Shown: in pieces, positions 46,026 through 54,355 of the stretch
Numbering within the stretch: the stretch's first letter is position 1
How the letters are laid out: each line of letters starts with the position of its first letter
Assembly: GCF_018137985.1 (NCBI RefSeq)
Contig: NZ_CP073084.1
Coordinates: forward strand, 1,860,001-1,924,000
Length of the DNA: 64,000 bases
Source: Streptococcus oriscaviae
Lineage (GTDB): Bacteria > Bacillota > Bacilli > Lactobacillales > Streptococcaceae
Direction: 5' to 3'
Notes under the pieces: model-generated
Told to the model about the DNA's origin: nothing
Database searches by the model: none
What the model saw: the letters and a program-made list of their open reading frames with translations, nothing else
Made by a program: the position numbers and the translations under genes

Positions 46026-46880
46026 ATGAAATTGAAACGCTTATTCAGTTTTGCAGCAGTAGCTGCACTCTCATTTGCAGGCTTGGCAGCTTGCGCTAGC
46101 AGCACAGACTCAGCATCAACAGATGCAACAACGGTTCGCGTTGGTGTGATGAGCTTGAGTGACTCAGAGCAGGCACGTTGGGACAAGATTCAAGAATTGC
46201 TTGGTGATGAAGTGAAGCTGGAGTTTACTCAGTTTACTGACTACTCCCAACCAAACAAGGCACTTGCTGAAGACCAAGTGGACATCAATGCCTTCCAGCA
46301 CCACAACTTCCTCAACAACTGGAATGAAGAAAACAACGGTGACTTGGTAGCTATTGCTGATACCTACATCGCTCCAATCCGTCTGTATTCTGGCACACAA
46401 GATGGAAAAAACAAATACACCTCTGTTGACCAAATTCCTGACGGAGCTGAAATCGCAGTTCCAAATGACCCAACGAATGAAAGCCGCGCCCTCTACCTTC
46501 TTCAGGCAGCTGGTCTGATTAAGGTTGGTGTTTCTGGTACGGCCTTGGCAACGAAGGCAGACATCACTGAAAACAAAAAGAATTTGACGATCACAGAGTT
46601 GGATGCCAACCAAACAGCAAGTTCTCTTAGCTCAGTGGATGCAGCAGTTGTAAACAACACCTTCGTATTGGAAGCTGGTTTGGACTACAAGAATGCTCTT
46701 TACAAGGAGCAAAAAGATGAGAACTCTTCTCAATGGTACAACCTGATTGCTGCTCGCAAAGATTGGGAATCATCTGATAAGGCGGAAGCCATCAAGAAAA
46801 TTATCGAAGCTTACCACACAGATGAAGTGAAAAAAGTAATCGAAGAAACTTCAGACGGTATGGATGAGCCAGTTTGGTAA
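46026..46880 (+). CDS. metQ: Methionine-binding lipoprotein MetQ
   Basis: Substrate-binding protein of the methionine ABC importer, 284 aa. Lipoprotein signal: MKLKRLFSF, a hydrophobic stretch, then the lipobox LAAC with Cys23. The NlpA fold follows: VRVGVMSLSD, LEFTQFTDYSQPNKALAEDQVDINAFQHHNFLNNW and DLVAIADTYIAPIRLYS. A typical Ser/Ala/Thr linker follows the Cys. It is anchored to the outer face of the membrane. The partners metN and metP are downstream, separated by an M20 peptidase gene. Confidence 0.95.
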   Translation: MKLKRLFSFAAVAALSFAGLAACASSTDSASTDATTVRVGVMSLSDSEQARWDKIQELLGDEVKLEFTQFTDYSQPNKALAEDQVDINAFQHHNFLNNWNEENNGDLVAIADTYIAPIRLYSGTQDGKNKYTSVDQIPDGAEIAVPNDPTNESRALYLLQAAGLIKVGVSGTALATKADITENKKNLTITELDANQTASSLSSVDAAVVNNTFVLEAGLDYKNALYKEQKDENSSQWYNLIAARKDWESSDKAEAIKKIIEAYHTDEVKKVIEETSDGMDEPVW

Positions 46881-46896
46881 AAAGAAAAAGGACAAG

Positions 46897-46918
46897 AGGC
46901 GTGTGAGAGCATACGCCT
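46897..46918 (+). terminator. Hairpin after metQ (probable partial terminator)
   Basis: Stem AGGCGTGT / ATACGCCT (one G-T pair), 6-nt loop, followed by the T/C-rich TCTTCG. Without a clean T-run it may attenuate rather than end transcription, leaving the lipoprotein made in excess over MetNP. Confidence 0.5.
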
Positions 46919-46935
46919 TCTTCGTCTGTTAACGC

Positions 46936-47005
46936 TCTGTGAAAATCAAAAGGAAGAAGTCTGGAACAATGTCCATTTGATCTAGGCCTTGATTTTCATT
47001 GAGTA
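46936..47005. repeat. Small inverted-repeat element (BOX-end/MITE-like)
   Basis: About 70 bp bounded by inverted ends TGTGAAAATCAAAAGG and CCTTGATTTTCATTGAGTA. Those ends resemble the CTCAATGAAAATCAA start of streptococcal BOX repeats. It lies between metQ and the peptidase gene, and its right end abuts that gene's ribosome-binding site AAGGAG. Confidence 0.5.
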
Positions 47006-47018
47006 CAAGGAGTAATGA

Positions 47019-48386
47019 ATGTCAAGACAGGAAGAACAAATTAGAAAATTTGAAGCGGATGCTTTAGCTCAGGCTTATATGGAGAAGTTTCGGGTTTTAA
47101 TTTCAAAAAAATCAATCTTTGCCCAGCAAGTGGGTCTCTTGGAGGTGGCTAGCTATCTCAAGGAGATTTTTGAGGAAGCCGGAGCCCAGATAACCTTGGA
47201 CACTTCATTTGCGGCCCCGTTTGTCATGGCCAAATTCGCAAGTCCAAGACCAGATGCTCCAAGCCTCATCTTCTATAATCACTACGATACAGTACCGGCA
47301 GACGGCGACCAGCTGTGGTCCAGCCCCGCCTTTGAATTGACCATTCGAGATGGACATTTTTATGGTCGGGGTGTCGATGATGACAAGGGGCATATTATTG
47401 CTCGCCTGACAGCGGTTGAAAAATATCTGAGCCAGCATCAACAACTTCCTGTCAACATCATCTTTATCATGGAAGGGGCGGAAGAGTCTGCCTCTGTTGA
47501 TTTGGACAAGTATTTGGTCAAATATCAGGCGGACTTAGCAGGAGCAGATTTACTGGTCTGGGAACAGGGGCATCGCAATACCCTGGGCCAGCTGGAAATT
47601 GCCGGTGGAAATAAGGGGATTGTCACCTTTGATTTGACGGTTCAATCTGCCGCCTTGGACATTCACTCGTCCTACGGTGGGGTTATTGATTCAGCTAGCT
47701 GGTACTTGCTTGCAGCTCTTCAAACCATGCGGGACGCCAATGGTCGTATCCTGATAGATGGTATTTATGAACAGGTTATCGAACCAAACGAGCGAGAAAT
47801 GGCCTTGGTAGAGGAATTTGCTCTGGCAAGCAGTCAGTCTGTGACTGAAATCTATGGACTAACCTTGCCGACCTTGGTAGAAGACCGCAAGGCTTTTCTG
47901 AAGCGTCTTTTCTTTGAACCATCCATCACTATCGAAGGGTTATCAACAGGTTATCTAGGTCAAGGAGTTAAGACGATTATCCCTGCACAGGCTAGTGCCA
48001 AGATGGAGGTGCGATTGGTACCGGGTCTTGAGCCAAATGATGTATTGGATAAAATTCGTCAGCACCTAGACCGGCATGGTTTTGGTCAGGTTGAGGTTGT
48101 CTTTACGCTTGGCGAGATGAGCTACCGAAGCGACATGTCAGCGCCAGCTATTGTTAAGGTGATTGATTTGGCGAAACGGCTGACTCCAGAAGGAGTGGCG
48201 GTACTGCCGACTTCGCCTGGAACAGGGCCTATGCATACAGTCTTTCATGCCCTAGGTGTGCCGATTGCCGGTTTTGGGATTGGAAACGCCAACAGCCGGG
48301 ATCATGCAGGTGATGAGAATGTCAGCATTGCCGACTATTACAGCCATATTGAACTAATCGAGGAGTTAATTGCAAGTTATGACTAA
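47019..48386 (+). CDS. M20-family metallopeptidase (ArgE/DapE/CPG2-like dipeptidase)
   Basis: Zinc peptidase, 455 aa. Metal site residues: YNHYDTVP (His, Asp), [10 protein letters not shown] (bridging Asp), MEGAEES (Glu-Glu) and, at the C-terminus, DHAGDE (His). A dimerisation insert sits at about 190-310. It is cytoplasmic. This M20 gene is found between metQ and metN in other streptococci as well, so it probably processes an imported methionine peptide or N-acylated derivative; the substrate is unproven. Its stop overlaps the metN start by 8 bases. Confidence 0.9.
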   Translation: MSRQEEQIRKFEADALAQAYMEKFRVLISKKSIFAQQVGLLEVASYLKEIFEEAGAQITLDTSFAAPFVMAKFASPRPDAPSLIFYNHYDTVPADGDQLWSSPAFELTIRDGHFYGRGVDDDKGHIIARLTAVEKYLSQHQQLPVNIIFIMEGAEESASVDLDKYLVKYQADLAGADLLVWEQGHRNTLGQLEIAGGNKGIVTFDLTVQSAALDIHSSYGGVIDSASWYLLAALQTMRDANGRILIDGIYEQVIEPNEREMALVEEFALASSQSVTEIYGLTLPTLVEDRKAFLKRLFFEPSITIEGLSTGYLGQGVKTIIPAQASAKMEVRLVPGLEPNDVLDKIRQHLDRHGFGQVEVVFTLGEMSYRSDMSAPAIVKVIDLAKRLTPEGVAVLPTSPGTGPMHTVFHALGVPIAGFGIGNANSRDHAGDENVSIADYYSHIELIEELIASYD

Positions 48387-49443
48387 GGAAATAATCAAAT
48401 TAGACCAAATCGATGTTACCTTCCATCAGAAAAAGAAGACCATCGAAGCAGTCAAGGATGTCACTATCCATATCAACCAAGGGGATATTTACGGTATCGT
48501 TGGTTATTCAGGTGCCGGCAAGTCTACCTTGGTGCGGGTTATCAACCTGTTACAGGTACCGACAGCAGGCAAAATCACTATTGACGAGGACGTCATTTTT
48601 GAAGGGGGAAAAGTAACCCTGACTCCTGAACAATTGCGGAGCAAGCGCCGTGAAATCGGGATGATCTTCCAGCATTTCAACCTGATGGCCCAGATGACAG
48701 CTGAAGAAAATGTGGCCTTTGCTCTCAAGCACTCTGGTCTTTCCAAGGAAGAAAAAAAGGCCAAGGTTGCCAAGTTATTGGAGTTGGTCGGTCTGTCGGA
48801 TCGGGCGGAGAACTATCCGGCCCAGTTGTCCGGTGGTCAAAAGCAGCGGGTTGCGATTGCGCGTGCCTTAGCCAATGATCCTAAGATTCTGATTTCAGAT
48901 GAATCTACTTCTGCCCTTGATCCCAAGACGACCAAGCAGATTTTGGCTTTGTTGCAGGAGCTAAACGAGAAATTAGGTCTAACCATTGTCATGATTACGC
49001 ATGAAATGCAGATTGTTAAAGACATCTGTAATCGTGTGGCGGTGATGCAGGACGGACGTTTAATCGAAGAAGGTTCTGTTCTTGAAATTTTTTCACACCC
49101 ACAGCAGGCTTTGACTCAGGATTTCATCAAGACAGCAACAGGTATTGATGAAGCCTTGGTGAAAATCTACCAGCAAGACATCGTTCGCAACCTGCCAAGT
49201 GACAGTCTGCTAGTTCAGCTTAAGTATGCAGGTTCAAGTACAGACACAGCCATAATCAATGACCTCTATAAGTTTTACCAAGTGTCTGCCAATATTCTCT
49301 ATGGGAATATCGAGATTTTGGATCATGTCCCAGTCGGTGAGATGGTCGTTATCCTATCCGGTGAGCCTAATCAGCTACACCAAGCCTTGGAAGCTGTAAC
49401 CGAAGCCAAGGTTCAAGTGACCATTTTGAAAGGAGCAAACTAA
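48379..49443 (+). CDS. metN: Methionine ABC importer ATP-binding protein MetN
   Basis: ABC ATPase, 354 aa. Walker [10 protein letters not shown], signature [15 protein letters not shown], Walker [14 protein letters not shown], and switch His in [11 protein letters not shown]-terminal NIL domain (about 270-350) is the regulatory domain where methionine binds to inhibit transport. ATG 48379 is preferred over the in-frame TTG at 48370 because GAGGAG lies upstream and it gives the usual ATGAC overlap with the peptidase stop. Confidence 0.95.
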   Translation: MTKEIIKLDQIDVTFHQKKKTIEAVKDVTIHINQGDIYGIVGYSGAGKSTLVRVINLLQVPTAGKITIDEDVIFEGGKVTLTPEQLRSKRREIGMIFQHFNLMAQMTAEENVAFALKHSGLSKEEKKAKVAKLLELVGLSDRAENYPAQLSGGQKQRVAIARALANDPKILISDESTSALDPKTTKQILALLQELNEKLGLTIVMITHEMQIVKDICNRVAVMQDGRLIEEGSVLEIFSHPQQALTQDFIKTATGIDEALVKIYQQDIVRNLPSDSLLVQLKYAGSSTDTAIINDLYKFYQVSANILYGNIEILDHVPVGEMVVILSGEPNQLHQALEAVTEAKVQVTILKGAN

Positions 49444-50136
49444 ATGCTAGAATGGATTCAAGCAAACTTTCCAGATGTATACAAATTGGGTTGGGATGGT
49501 GATACTGGCTGGTTGACCCATACCTACCTGACTCTTTACATGACCTTTGCTTCTTTTGCGGTTGGTGGATTCATGGGCTTGGTATCTGGTCTTCTCTTGG
49601 TCTTGACCGGTCCGCGTGGTGTGATTGAGAACAAGACAGTTTTTTGGATTTTGGACAAAATTGCGTCCATCTTTCGGGCCATTCCGTTCATTATTCTTCT
49701 TGCTGCTATTGCGCCGTTTACCAAATTGCTTGTGGGCACCACGATTGGGACAACAGCTGCCTTGGTACCTTTAGCTTTGTCGGTCTTTCCTTTCTTTGCC
49801 CGTCAGGTGCAAGTGGTCTTGTCAGAATTGGATCGGGGGGTTATTGAAGCAGCTCAGGCGTCAGGCGCTACCTTCTGGGACATCGTTATGGTTTACCTGC
49901 GCGAAGGCCTGCCTGATTTGATTCGTGTGACCACGCTGACCTTGATTTCACTGGTTGGGTATACAGCTATGGCAGGAGCCATTGGAGGCGGAGGTCTGGG
50001 CCAGGTAGCTCTGTCTTATGGTTATCTGCGCTACAATGATGATGTGACCTTCTTGGCGACCTTCTTGATTTTGGTTATTATTTTCCTTATCCAGTTTATA
50101 GGGGATTTCCTAACCAGAAAACTGAGTCATAAATAA
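49444..50136 (+). CDS. metP: Methionine ABC importer permease
   Basis: Inner-membrane permease, 230 aa, with five to six hydrophobic segments. The family EAA loop (GVIEAAQASGATFWDIVMVYLREGLPDLI) contacts MetN. GAIGGGGLGQVALSYGY is the typical MetI-family ending. It starts directly after the metN stop (AAAGGAG site inside metN), so the two are coupled. It completes metQ-M20-metN-metP. A strong terminator follows. Confidence 0.94.
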   Translation: MLEWIQANFPDVYKLGWDGDTGWLTHTYLTLYMTFASFAVGGFMGLVSGLLLVLTGPRGVIENKTVFWILDKIASIFRAIPFIILLAAIAPFTKLLVGTTIGTTAALVPLALSVFPFFARQVQVVLSELDRGVIEAAQASGATFWDIVMVYLREGLPDLIRVTTLTLISLVGYTAMAGAIGGGGLGQVALSYGYLRYNDDVTFLATFLILVIIFLIQFIGDFLTRKLSHK

Positions 50137-50140
50137 GTGT

Positions 50141-50167
50141 AAAACTAGGCAAATCTGCCTAGTTTTT
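50141..50167 (+). terminator. Terminator of the met transporter operon
   Basis: 11-bp stem AAAACTAGGCA / TGCCTAGTTTT with a 4-nt loop and five T's. Confidence 0.92.
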
Positions 50168-50204
50168 GCTATACTGTAAGTAAGTTGGAGAAAGGAGCAT
50201 AGAC

Positions 50205-51041
50205 ATGAAACACTTTACAATGAACAATGGCTTGACCATTCCTGCTATCGGTTTTGGGACCTTCCTATCCAAAGATGGTGAAGAGGTCTACAATGCTGTA
50301 CTGACAGCTCTCAAGGCGGGTTATCGCCATATTGATACAGCAGCCATTTACGGCAATGAGGCCAGCATAGGCCGTGCTATCAAGGATTCCGGCATTCCGC
50401 GTGAGGGGTTATTCATTACTACCAAACTCTGGAATGATGCCCACGGCTATGAGGAAGCAAAGGCTGCTTTTGCCAAATCCATGGAAAAATTGCAGCTAGA
50501 TTATTTGGATCTCTATCTCATTCATTGGCCAAATCCGCTTGCTATCCGCGATCGTTGGCAAATGGCTAATGCGGCTGCCTGGAGAGCCATGGAAGAATTG
50601 GTAGAAGAAGGGAAAATCCGCTCAATTGGTGTCAGCAATTTCATGGTTCACCACATGGAAGAACTCTTAAAGACAGCGACCATAGTACCTGCTGTCAACC
50701 AAATTCGTCTGGCACCGGGAGTCTATCAAGAGGAGATTGTCGCCTACTGTAAGGAAAAGGGCATTATCCTCGAAGCCTGGAGTCCACTGGGCAGGGGAGA
50801 ACTCTTTGAACATCCGACCATGCTCGCCTTGGCTGAAAAGTATGGTAAGACAGTTGCCCAGATAGCTCTTGCCTGGTCTTGGGCACATGATTTTCTTCCA
50901 CTACCAAAATCTGTAACTGATAAGCGGATTGTGGAGAATATCCAATTCCAAGACATCCAGTTATCAGATGAAGATTTAGCTCAAATTACCGCTATTACTG
51001 GCGTAACAGGTGCCTACAATCCAAATGAAGTTGGATTTTAA
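50205..51041 (+). CDS. Aldo-keto reductase (AKR5-like)
   Basis: NADPH-dependent oxidoreductase of 278 aa, TIM barrel. The catalytic tetrad is visible: Asp and Tyr in GYRHIDTAAIYGNE, Lys in FITTKLW, His in YLIHWPNP. The cofactor region is PLPKSVTDKRIVENIQF. Similar enzymes reduce 2,5-diketogluconate, methylglyoxal or other carbonyls; the natural substrate is unknown. TATACT at about 50170 is a likely -10, GAAAGGAG is the ribosome-binding site, and a terminator follows, so the gene stands alone. Confidence 0.92.
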   Translation: MKHFTMNNGLTIPAIGFGTFLSKDGEEVYNAVLTALKAGYRHIDTAAIYGNEASIGRAIKDSGIPREGLFITTKLWNDAHGYEEAKAAFAKSMEKLQLDYLDLYLIHWPNPLAIRDRWQMANAAAWRAMEELVEEGKIRSIGVSNFMVHHMEELLKTATIVPAVNQIRLAPGVYQEEIVAYCKEKGIILEAWSPLGRGELFEHPTMLALAEKYGKTVAQIALAWSWAHDFLPLPKSVTDKRIVENIQFQDIQLSDEDLAQITAITGVTGAYNPNEVGF

Positions 51042-51049
51042 AGATTGTG

Positions 51050-51080
51050 AAGTCATTCGGGTGAACCGAATGACTTTTTT
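51050..51080 (+). terminator. Terminator after the aldo-keto reductase
   Basis: 11-bp stem AAGTCATTCGG / CCGAATGACTT, 5-nt loop, six T's. Confidence 0.92.
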
Positions 51081-51143
51081 GGTTCAAAATAGGACACCTG
51101 CTGTCAGTTTATCGTGCTATAATAGCATTAGGAGGTGAGCCAA

Positions 51144-52043
51144 ATGAAAGAGAGTCGTCTATTTGGACTGCTTTATACGATTTTAGAGCGAAAAAGAGTA
51201 ACTGCCAAAGAATTGGCAGAAAAATTCGAGGTATCTATCCGAACCATTTATCGAGATTTGGACGCTCTCAGTGCCAGCGGCATTCCAGTCTATACCCAAA
51301 AGGGGAGAACAGGCGGGATTGCAATAGCAGAAGAATTTGTCCTCAGCAAGTCACTCTTAACGGTTGATGAGAGAGAGCAGATACTATCATCCCTCCATGG
51401 TTTATCTGCTGCCGGAAAGGGGGATGAAGATCAACTTCTGACCAAGTTGTCCGCACTTTTTCGGCTCAAGCAAACCAAATGGATTGAGATTGATTTTAGT
51501 TTCTGGCAGAAAGATCAGGCTTACGACTCTCTTTTTCAGGATATAAAAGAAGCTATTCTAGATAAGAAAATCCTTGCTTTTACCTATTTTTCAAGCAGGG
51601 AGGAAGAAAGTAGACGTCGAGTCAAACCTATCCGCCTTCTTTTTAAGGGACAGGATTGGTATCTCTACGCCTATTGCTTGTTACGAAAGGACTTTCGCTA
51701 TTTTAAACTCTCTCGCATCCGCCAATTGAAAACAGAAAATATTCAGTTTGAGGAGGATTTTGGAGATTTTCGTTTGAAAACAGAGTTGCCACAGCAAGAT
51801 ACTATCGCAGTTTGTCTGAAATTTGACAGGAATCAGGCTTTTCGTGTTTATGATGAACTGGGTCAGCTTGTCAGTGAGGATCAGGCAGGTAACCTTTATG
51901 CAACTGTTCATTTACCAGCAGATTATAATCTGTATCAATACATTTTTTCCTTCGGAGAGGGCGTAGAGGTACTGAAGCCGGAGTCTGTCCGCCATCAGGT
52001 CAAAGAGATGATTGAAAAAATGGCAGAAAAATATAAAAGCTGA
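51144..52043 (+). CDS. WYL-domain transcription regulator (YafY type)
   Basis: Regulator of 299 aa. The N-terminal HTH_11 winged helix (LFGLLYTILERKRVTAKELAEKFEVSIRTIYRDLDALSASGIPVYTQKGRTGGI) is followed by a WYL domain (about 135-215: KILAFTYFSSREEESRRRVKPIRLLFKGQDWYLYAYCLLRKDFRYFKLSRI) and a C-terminal WCX extension. WYL proteins sense ligands such as nucleic acid or small molecules. ATG 51144 lies 8 bases after AGGAGG; an in-frame GTG at 51135 overlaps that site. A TATAAT at 51118-51123 is the -10, and CTGTCAG lies just upstream of it. Repeated GCTGACA copies follow its stop. Confidence 0.9.
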   Translation: MKESRLFGLLYTILERKRVTAKELAEKFEVSIRTIYRDLDALSASGIPVYTQKGRTGGIAIAEEFVLSKSLLTVDEREQILSSLHGLSAAGKGDEDQLLTKLSALFRLKQTKWIEIDFSFWQKDQAYDSLFQDIKEAILDKKILAFTYFSSREEESRRRVKPIRLLFKGQDWYLYAYCLLRKDFRYFKLSRIRQLKTENIQFEEDFGDFRLKTELPQQDTIAVCLKFDRNQAFRVYDELGQLVSEDQAGNLYATVHLPADYNLYQYIFSFGEGVEVLKPESVRHQVKEMIEKMAEKYKS

Positions 52044-52073
52044 CAAGAGCTGACAGGTTTGATGTGTTATACT
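52039..52073 (+). promoter_or_regulatory. Candidate WYL-regulator operator and promoter before the ClbS-like gene
   Basis: GCTGACA occurs at 52039-52045 and again at 52049-52055, exactly 10 bp apart, followed by TATACT (52068-52073). The inverse motif CTGTCAG lies at 51101-51107 in the promoter of the WYL gene. No good -35 at 17 bases is present, which suits an activated promoter. Confidence 0.45.
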
Positions 52074-52263
52074 AAAGTCAGAAAGGAGGGATTCGTCAGG
52101 GAATACAACTGGAAAAAGGAAGAAAAGGTGTTCTTTGGAGCAAAACCAAGCCAGAACTACTGGAGGTATAGTCGCAGAGAAGTTTATCGAAACAGCAGTC
52201 ACCAGACAGACCCTAAACAATTTAAAACTATTCTACGTTACAATCTCGTAAAGGAGGATTTCC

Positions 52264-52818
52264 ATGGCTAGACCAAGCAGCAAGACAGATTTACTAGAAG
52301 CAGCCAGCAGTCAGTATGAACAACTGCAAAATTTAATGGCAAGTTTGACAGATATTGAATTGACAAGCCCCTTTGATTTTTCCGGAGATAGTAAGAAAAA
52401 AGAAGCCCATTGGGCCAGAGATAAGAATCTCAGAGATGTCCTCATTCACCTTTATGAATGGCACCAACTCCTGCTCAAATGGGTTGCTGCCAATCAAGGC
52501 GGTCAGAGTCAGACCTTTCTTCCCGCACCTTATAACTGGAGAACCTACGGGCAGATGAACATGGCTTTCTGGGAAAAGCACCAAACAACTCCCTTGGAGG
52601 AAGCCAGGGCGCTTTTTGAAGAATCCCATCAGGCGGTTCTTGATCTAGCAGCATCCTTTAGCAATGAGCAGCTCTTTAACAAGAATGTCTTTGACTGGGT
52701 AGGAGGAACTAGTCTAGGTTCTTATTTTGTCAGTGCCACAGCCAGCCACTACGACTGGGCCATTAAAAAGCTTAAGGCTCATAGGAAAAAGTGTGGGAAT
52801 ATAATCCGAGAAAGGTAG
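52264..52818 (+). CDS. ClbS/DfsB-family four-helix protein
   Basis: Protein of 184 aa of the ClbS/DfsB (DUF1706, DinB-like) family: MARPSSKTDLLEAASSQYEQL, then KNLRDVLIHLYEWHQLLLKWV and the C-terminal SATASHYDWAIKKLK. His residues on these helices are where DinB-like proteins place a metal. ClbS proteins protect against colibactin by hydrolysing its cyclopropane; most relatives have no assigned role. The neighbouring WYL regulator and its repeated motif suggest induction by some stress or toxic compound. The start is behind AAAGGAGG. The 190 bp before it hold a 5' leader without a clear gene. Confidence 0.85.
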   Translation: MARPSSKTDLLEAASSQYEQLQNLMASLTDIELTSPFDFSGDSKKKEAHWARDKNLRDVLIHLYEWHQLLLKWVAANQGGQSQTFLPAPYNWRTYGQMNMAFWEKHQTTPLEEARALFEESHQAVLDLAASFSNEQLFNKNVFDWVGGTSLGSYFVSATASHYDWAIKKLKAHRKKCGNIIRER

Positions 52819-52959
52819 AAGGATAGGAATCGCTTTTTATTCAGGCGGTTCCTATTTTTATGCTGTGCTGATATGGCTTGAGGAGCGAATAAACGGTCTA
52901 TATCGCCTGTATGATAAGGTTGACCAGTGTGATTTTTATCAAAAAAGAAAGCCTATTAC

Positions 52960-53015
52960 TTGATAAATCGCTTGTTATACTAGTATAACAAGGCTTGACT
53001 TTCCAGCCAAGCCTT
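52960..53015 (+). promoter_or_regulatory. Promoter with a 22-bp perfect palindrome, then a hairpin
   Basis: TTGATA (52960-52965), 18-base spacer, TATAAC (52984-52989). The palindrome at 52971-52992 has arms CTTGTTATA and TATAACAAG around CTAG, covering the spacer and the -10, an ideal repressor site. Directly after it AAGGCTTG / CAAGCCTT (52990-53015) can form a hairpin in the early transcript. The zinc-ribbon gene starts at 53043. Confidence 0.65.
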
Positions 53016-53042
53016 CCTAAAAAGCAAAAAAAGGAGAAACAT

Positions 53043-53180
53043 ATGTGTCCGAAATGTGGAAGTCATCAGGTTGTTAAAATTGGAGATAATCACTCAGGTT
53101 TAATATTTTCAAGTGGCAAGCAGGCTGAAACGTATTATCGGTGTAAAAATTGCTATCATAAATGGATTGAACATAGATAG
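53043..53180 (+). CDS. Small zinc-ribbon protein
   Basis: Peptide of 45 aa with two CxxC knuckles: CPKCGSH near residue 2 and YRCKNCYHKW near residue 35. That is a complete TFIIS/RPA12-like zinc ribbon with little else. ATG 53043 lies 6 bases after AAAGGAG. It is followed after 15 bases by the next gene, so they are co-transcribed from the palindrome promoter. Such ribbons often begin larger membrane proteins, and here it may be a separated domain of the next gene's system. No function can be assigned. Confidence 0.7.
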   Translation: MCPKCGSHQVVKIGDNHSGLIFSSGKQAETYYRCKNCYHKWIEHR

Positions 53181-53195
53181 GTTTTGGAGGTAAAA

Positions 53196-53840
53196 ATGCT
53201 AGACCAAGAGGATTTGCAACTAATCGAGCAATTTAATGCTGAAAATTTACAACAAAAAAATAGAATTGCGGAAGAATATCGGCATTACGATATTCCAAAT
53301 GTCTATAAGAATGATCGTGCTAAGGAAGCACCGACCTATGAGCTCTACCTTATGAATAAGATTGAGTTGTCGCCGGAAGATGAGAAGGCCATTGATAAAT
53401 TAGGCGTGAAAGCAGGAAATTTTGAAAGGGTTCGACATCTGACCAGTCAAGTAATGTCATCTGAAGAGTGGTATCAATCGGTTTATGGAATTGGATTTTT
53501 TGAACAATTTAACATGAATGAATTGAGCTGGTACCTCTATGATGCGGCTATCTTGATGAGTAAATTAGAGGGAGCAAATAGGTGGTTTCATACGTTGGAA
53601 CTTTCTGAAGTTGAGAGGCGAAAAAAAGGCAACTACTTATGGTGGATTTTAGGTTTCCTTCTATTCTTATTTGCAGGTGAGTTACTGTCCTATGGCTTAA
53701 AGAATGCCCACATGCTTCTAATTTACATAGTATTGATGTTGGGTCTAGGGTATTTTATTAAAAATAGCCAAGAACGAAAGAAAGTAGAACTATCTCATAT
53801 TCAAAAAGAAAAACAGGAAGCTCAAGGCTGTCTAGATTGA
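53196..53840 (+). CDS. Hypothetical protein with C-terminal membrane pair, ending at an in-frame TGA
   Basis: Unrecognised protein of 214 aa. The first ~145 residues are soluble and acidic (MLDQEDLQLIEQFNAEN, then EEWYQSVYGIGFFEQFNMNELSWYLYDAAILMSKLEG). Two hydrophobic segments follow (about 150-170 and 172-190), and then a charged helical tail. ATG 53196 has GGAGG 5 bases upstream. The frame stops at TGA 53838-53840, but the same frame continues open for 83 codons with protein-like sequence (see next entry), so the gene may be truncated by a nonsense change or a small deletion. It pairs with the zinc-ribbon gene. Confidence 0.6.
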   Translation: MLDQEDLQLIEQFNAENLQQKNRIAEEYRHYDIPNVYKNDRAKEAPTYELYLMNKIELSPEDEKAIDKLGVKAGNFERVRHLTSQVMSSEEWYQSVYGIGFFEQFNMNELSWYLYDAAILMSKLEGANRWFHTLELSEVERRKKGNYLWWILGFLLFLFAGELLSYGLKNAHMLLIYIVLMLGLGYFIKNSQERKKVELSHIQKEKQEAQGCLD

Positions 53841-54092
53841 CATTTTCAAAAGGCCGGGGAACACCCTCTTATTCAGCAACAAGCTCAAAACAGTTCCTCC
53901 TTCTTTTTTGATACCATGCGGATGTATGTTAATGAGGGACGGGCTAGGACGCTTCAAGAGGCCCTAAATCTCTATCATCAAGAAAGCCAATACAATCAAC
54001 TATTGCAACGACAAGAAGCCGCACTCCAGCAGACTGAACAAATCCAGAAAATGACCACCTTCAATACAATCTATAACATATTAAAAAAGTAG
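53841..54092 (+). pseudogene. In-frame continuation after the TGA: detached C-terminal coding remnant
   Basis: The 83 codons after the TGA read HFQKAGEHPLIQQQAQ...FFFDTMRMYVNEGRARTLQEALNLYHQ, then a Gln/Glu-rich helix ending ILKK. The NEGRARTLQEALNLY pattern is like the C-termini of streptococcal zinc-ribbon/membrane proteins in which a short acidic motif precedes a coiled helix. There is no start codon with a ribosome-binding site, so it is either a broken end of the gene before it or is translated only by read-through. Its stop TAG overlaps the -35 of the glyQS promoter. Confidence 0.55.
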
Positions 54093-54320
54093 ACAAAGCT
54101 TGATTTTTCTGCTATACTATTGACCATGAAAGAAGGTTATTTTGATGAAGCCTTAGCGAGTTCGGGAGGGTGCAAGCCGAGCGGTGGATAGAAGTAACAG
54201 GCGCTTTCGGTCACAATCAAACAATAATGAAGTAATAAATTAGGGTGGAACCGCGTTCTCAACGCCCCTATGTCTGTGGACAGGGGAGGAGAATGTGGTT
54301 CTTTTTCTGTTTTACTGACA
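54090..54320 (+). promoter_or_regulatory. Glycine T-box riboswitch with promoter and terminator
   Basis: The promoter is TAGACA (54090-54095), 17 bases, TATACT (54113-54118). The leader has a Stem I region with an AGTTCGGGAGGGTGCAAGCC block, a possible Gly specifier GGT/GGC around 54133, and the highly conserved T-box TAGGGTGGAACCGCG (54241-54255). The alternative terminator pairs ACCGCGTTCTC with GAGAATGTGGTT (about 54250-54302) and ends in TTCTTTTTC. Uncharged tRNA-Gly should stabilise the antiterminator and turn on glyQS. Placed 36 bases before glyQ. Confidence 0.93.
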
Positions 54321-54355
54321 CCTCAATCATTAAATGAATAGAAAGAAGGACAAAT

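Noticed and set aside
52059..52271. 70-codon frame between the WYL gene and the ClbS-like gene
   Set aside because: The strong AAAGGAGG inside it is not followed by a start codon, the only starts lie before it without a site, and the product matches nothing I know. It is left as leader sequence, though the YNWKKEE...NYWRYSR stretch is oddly protein-like.
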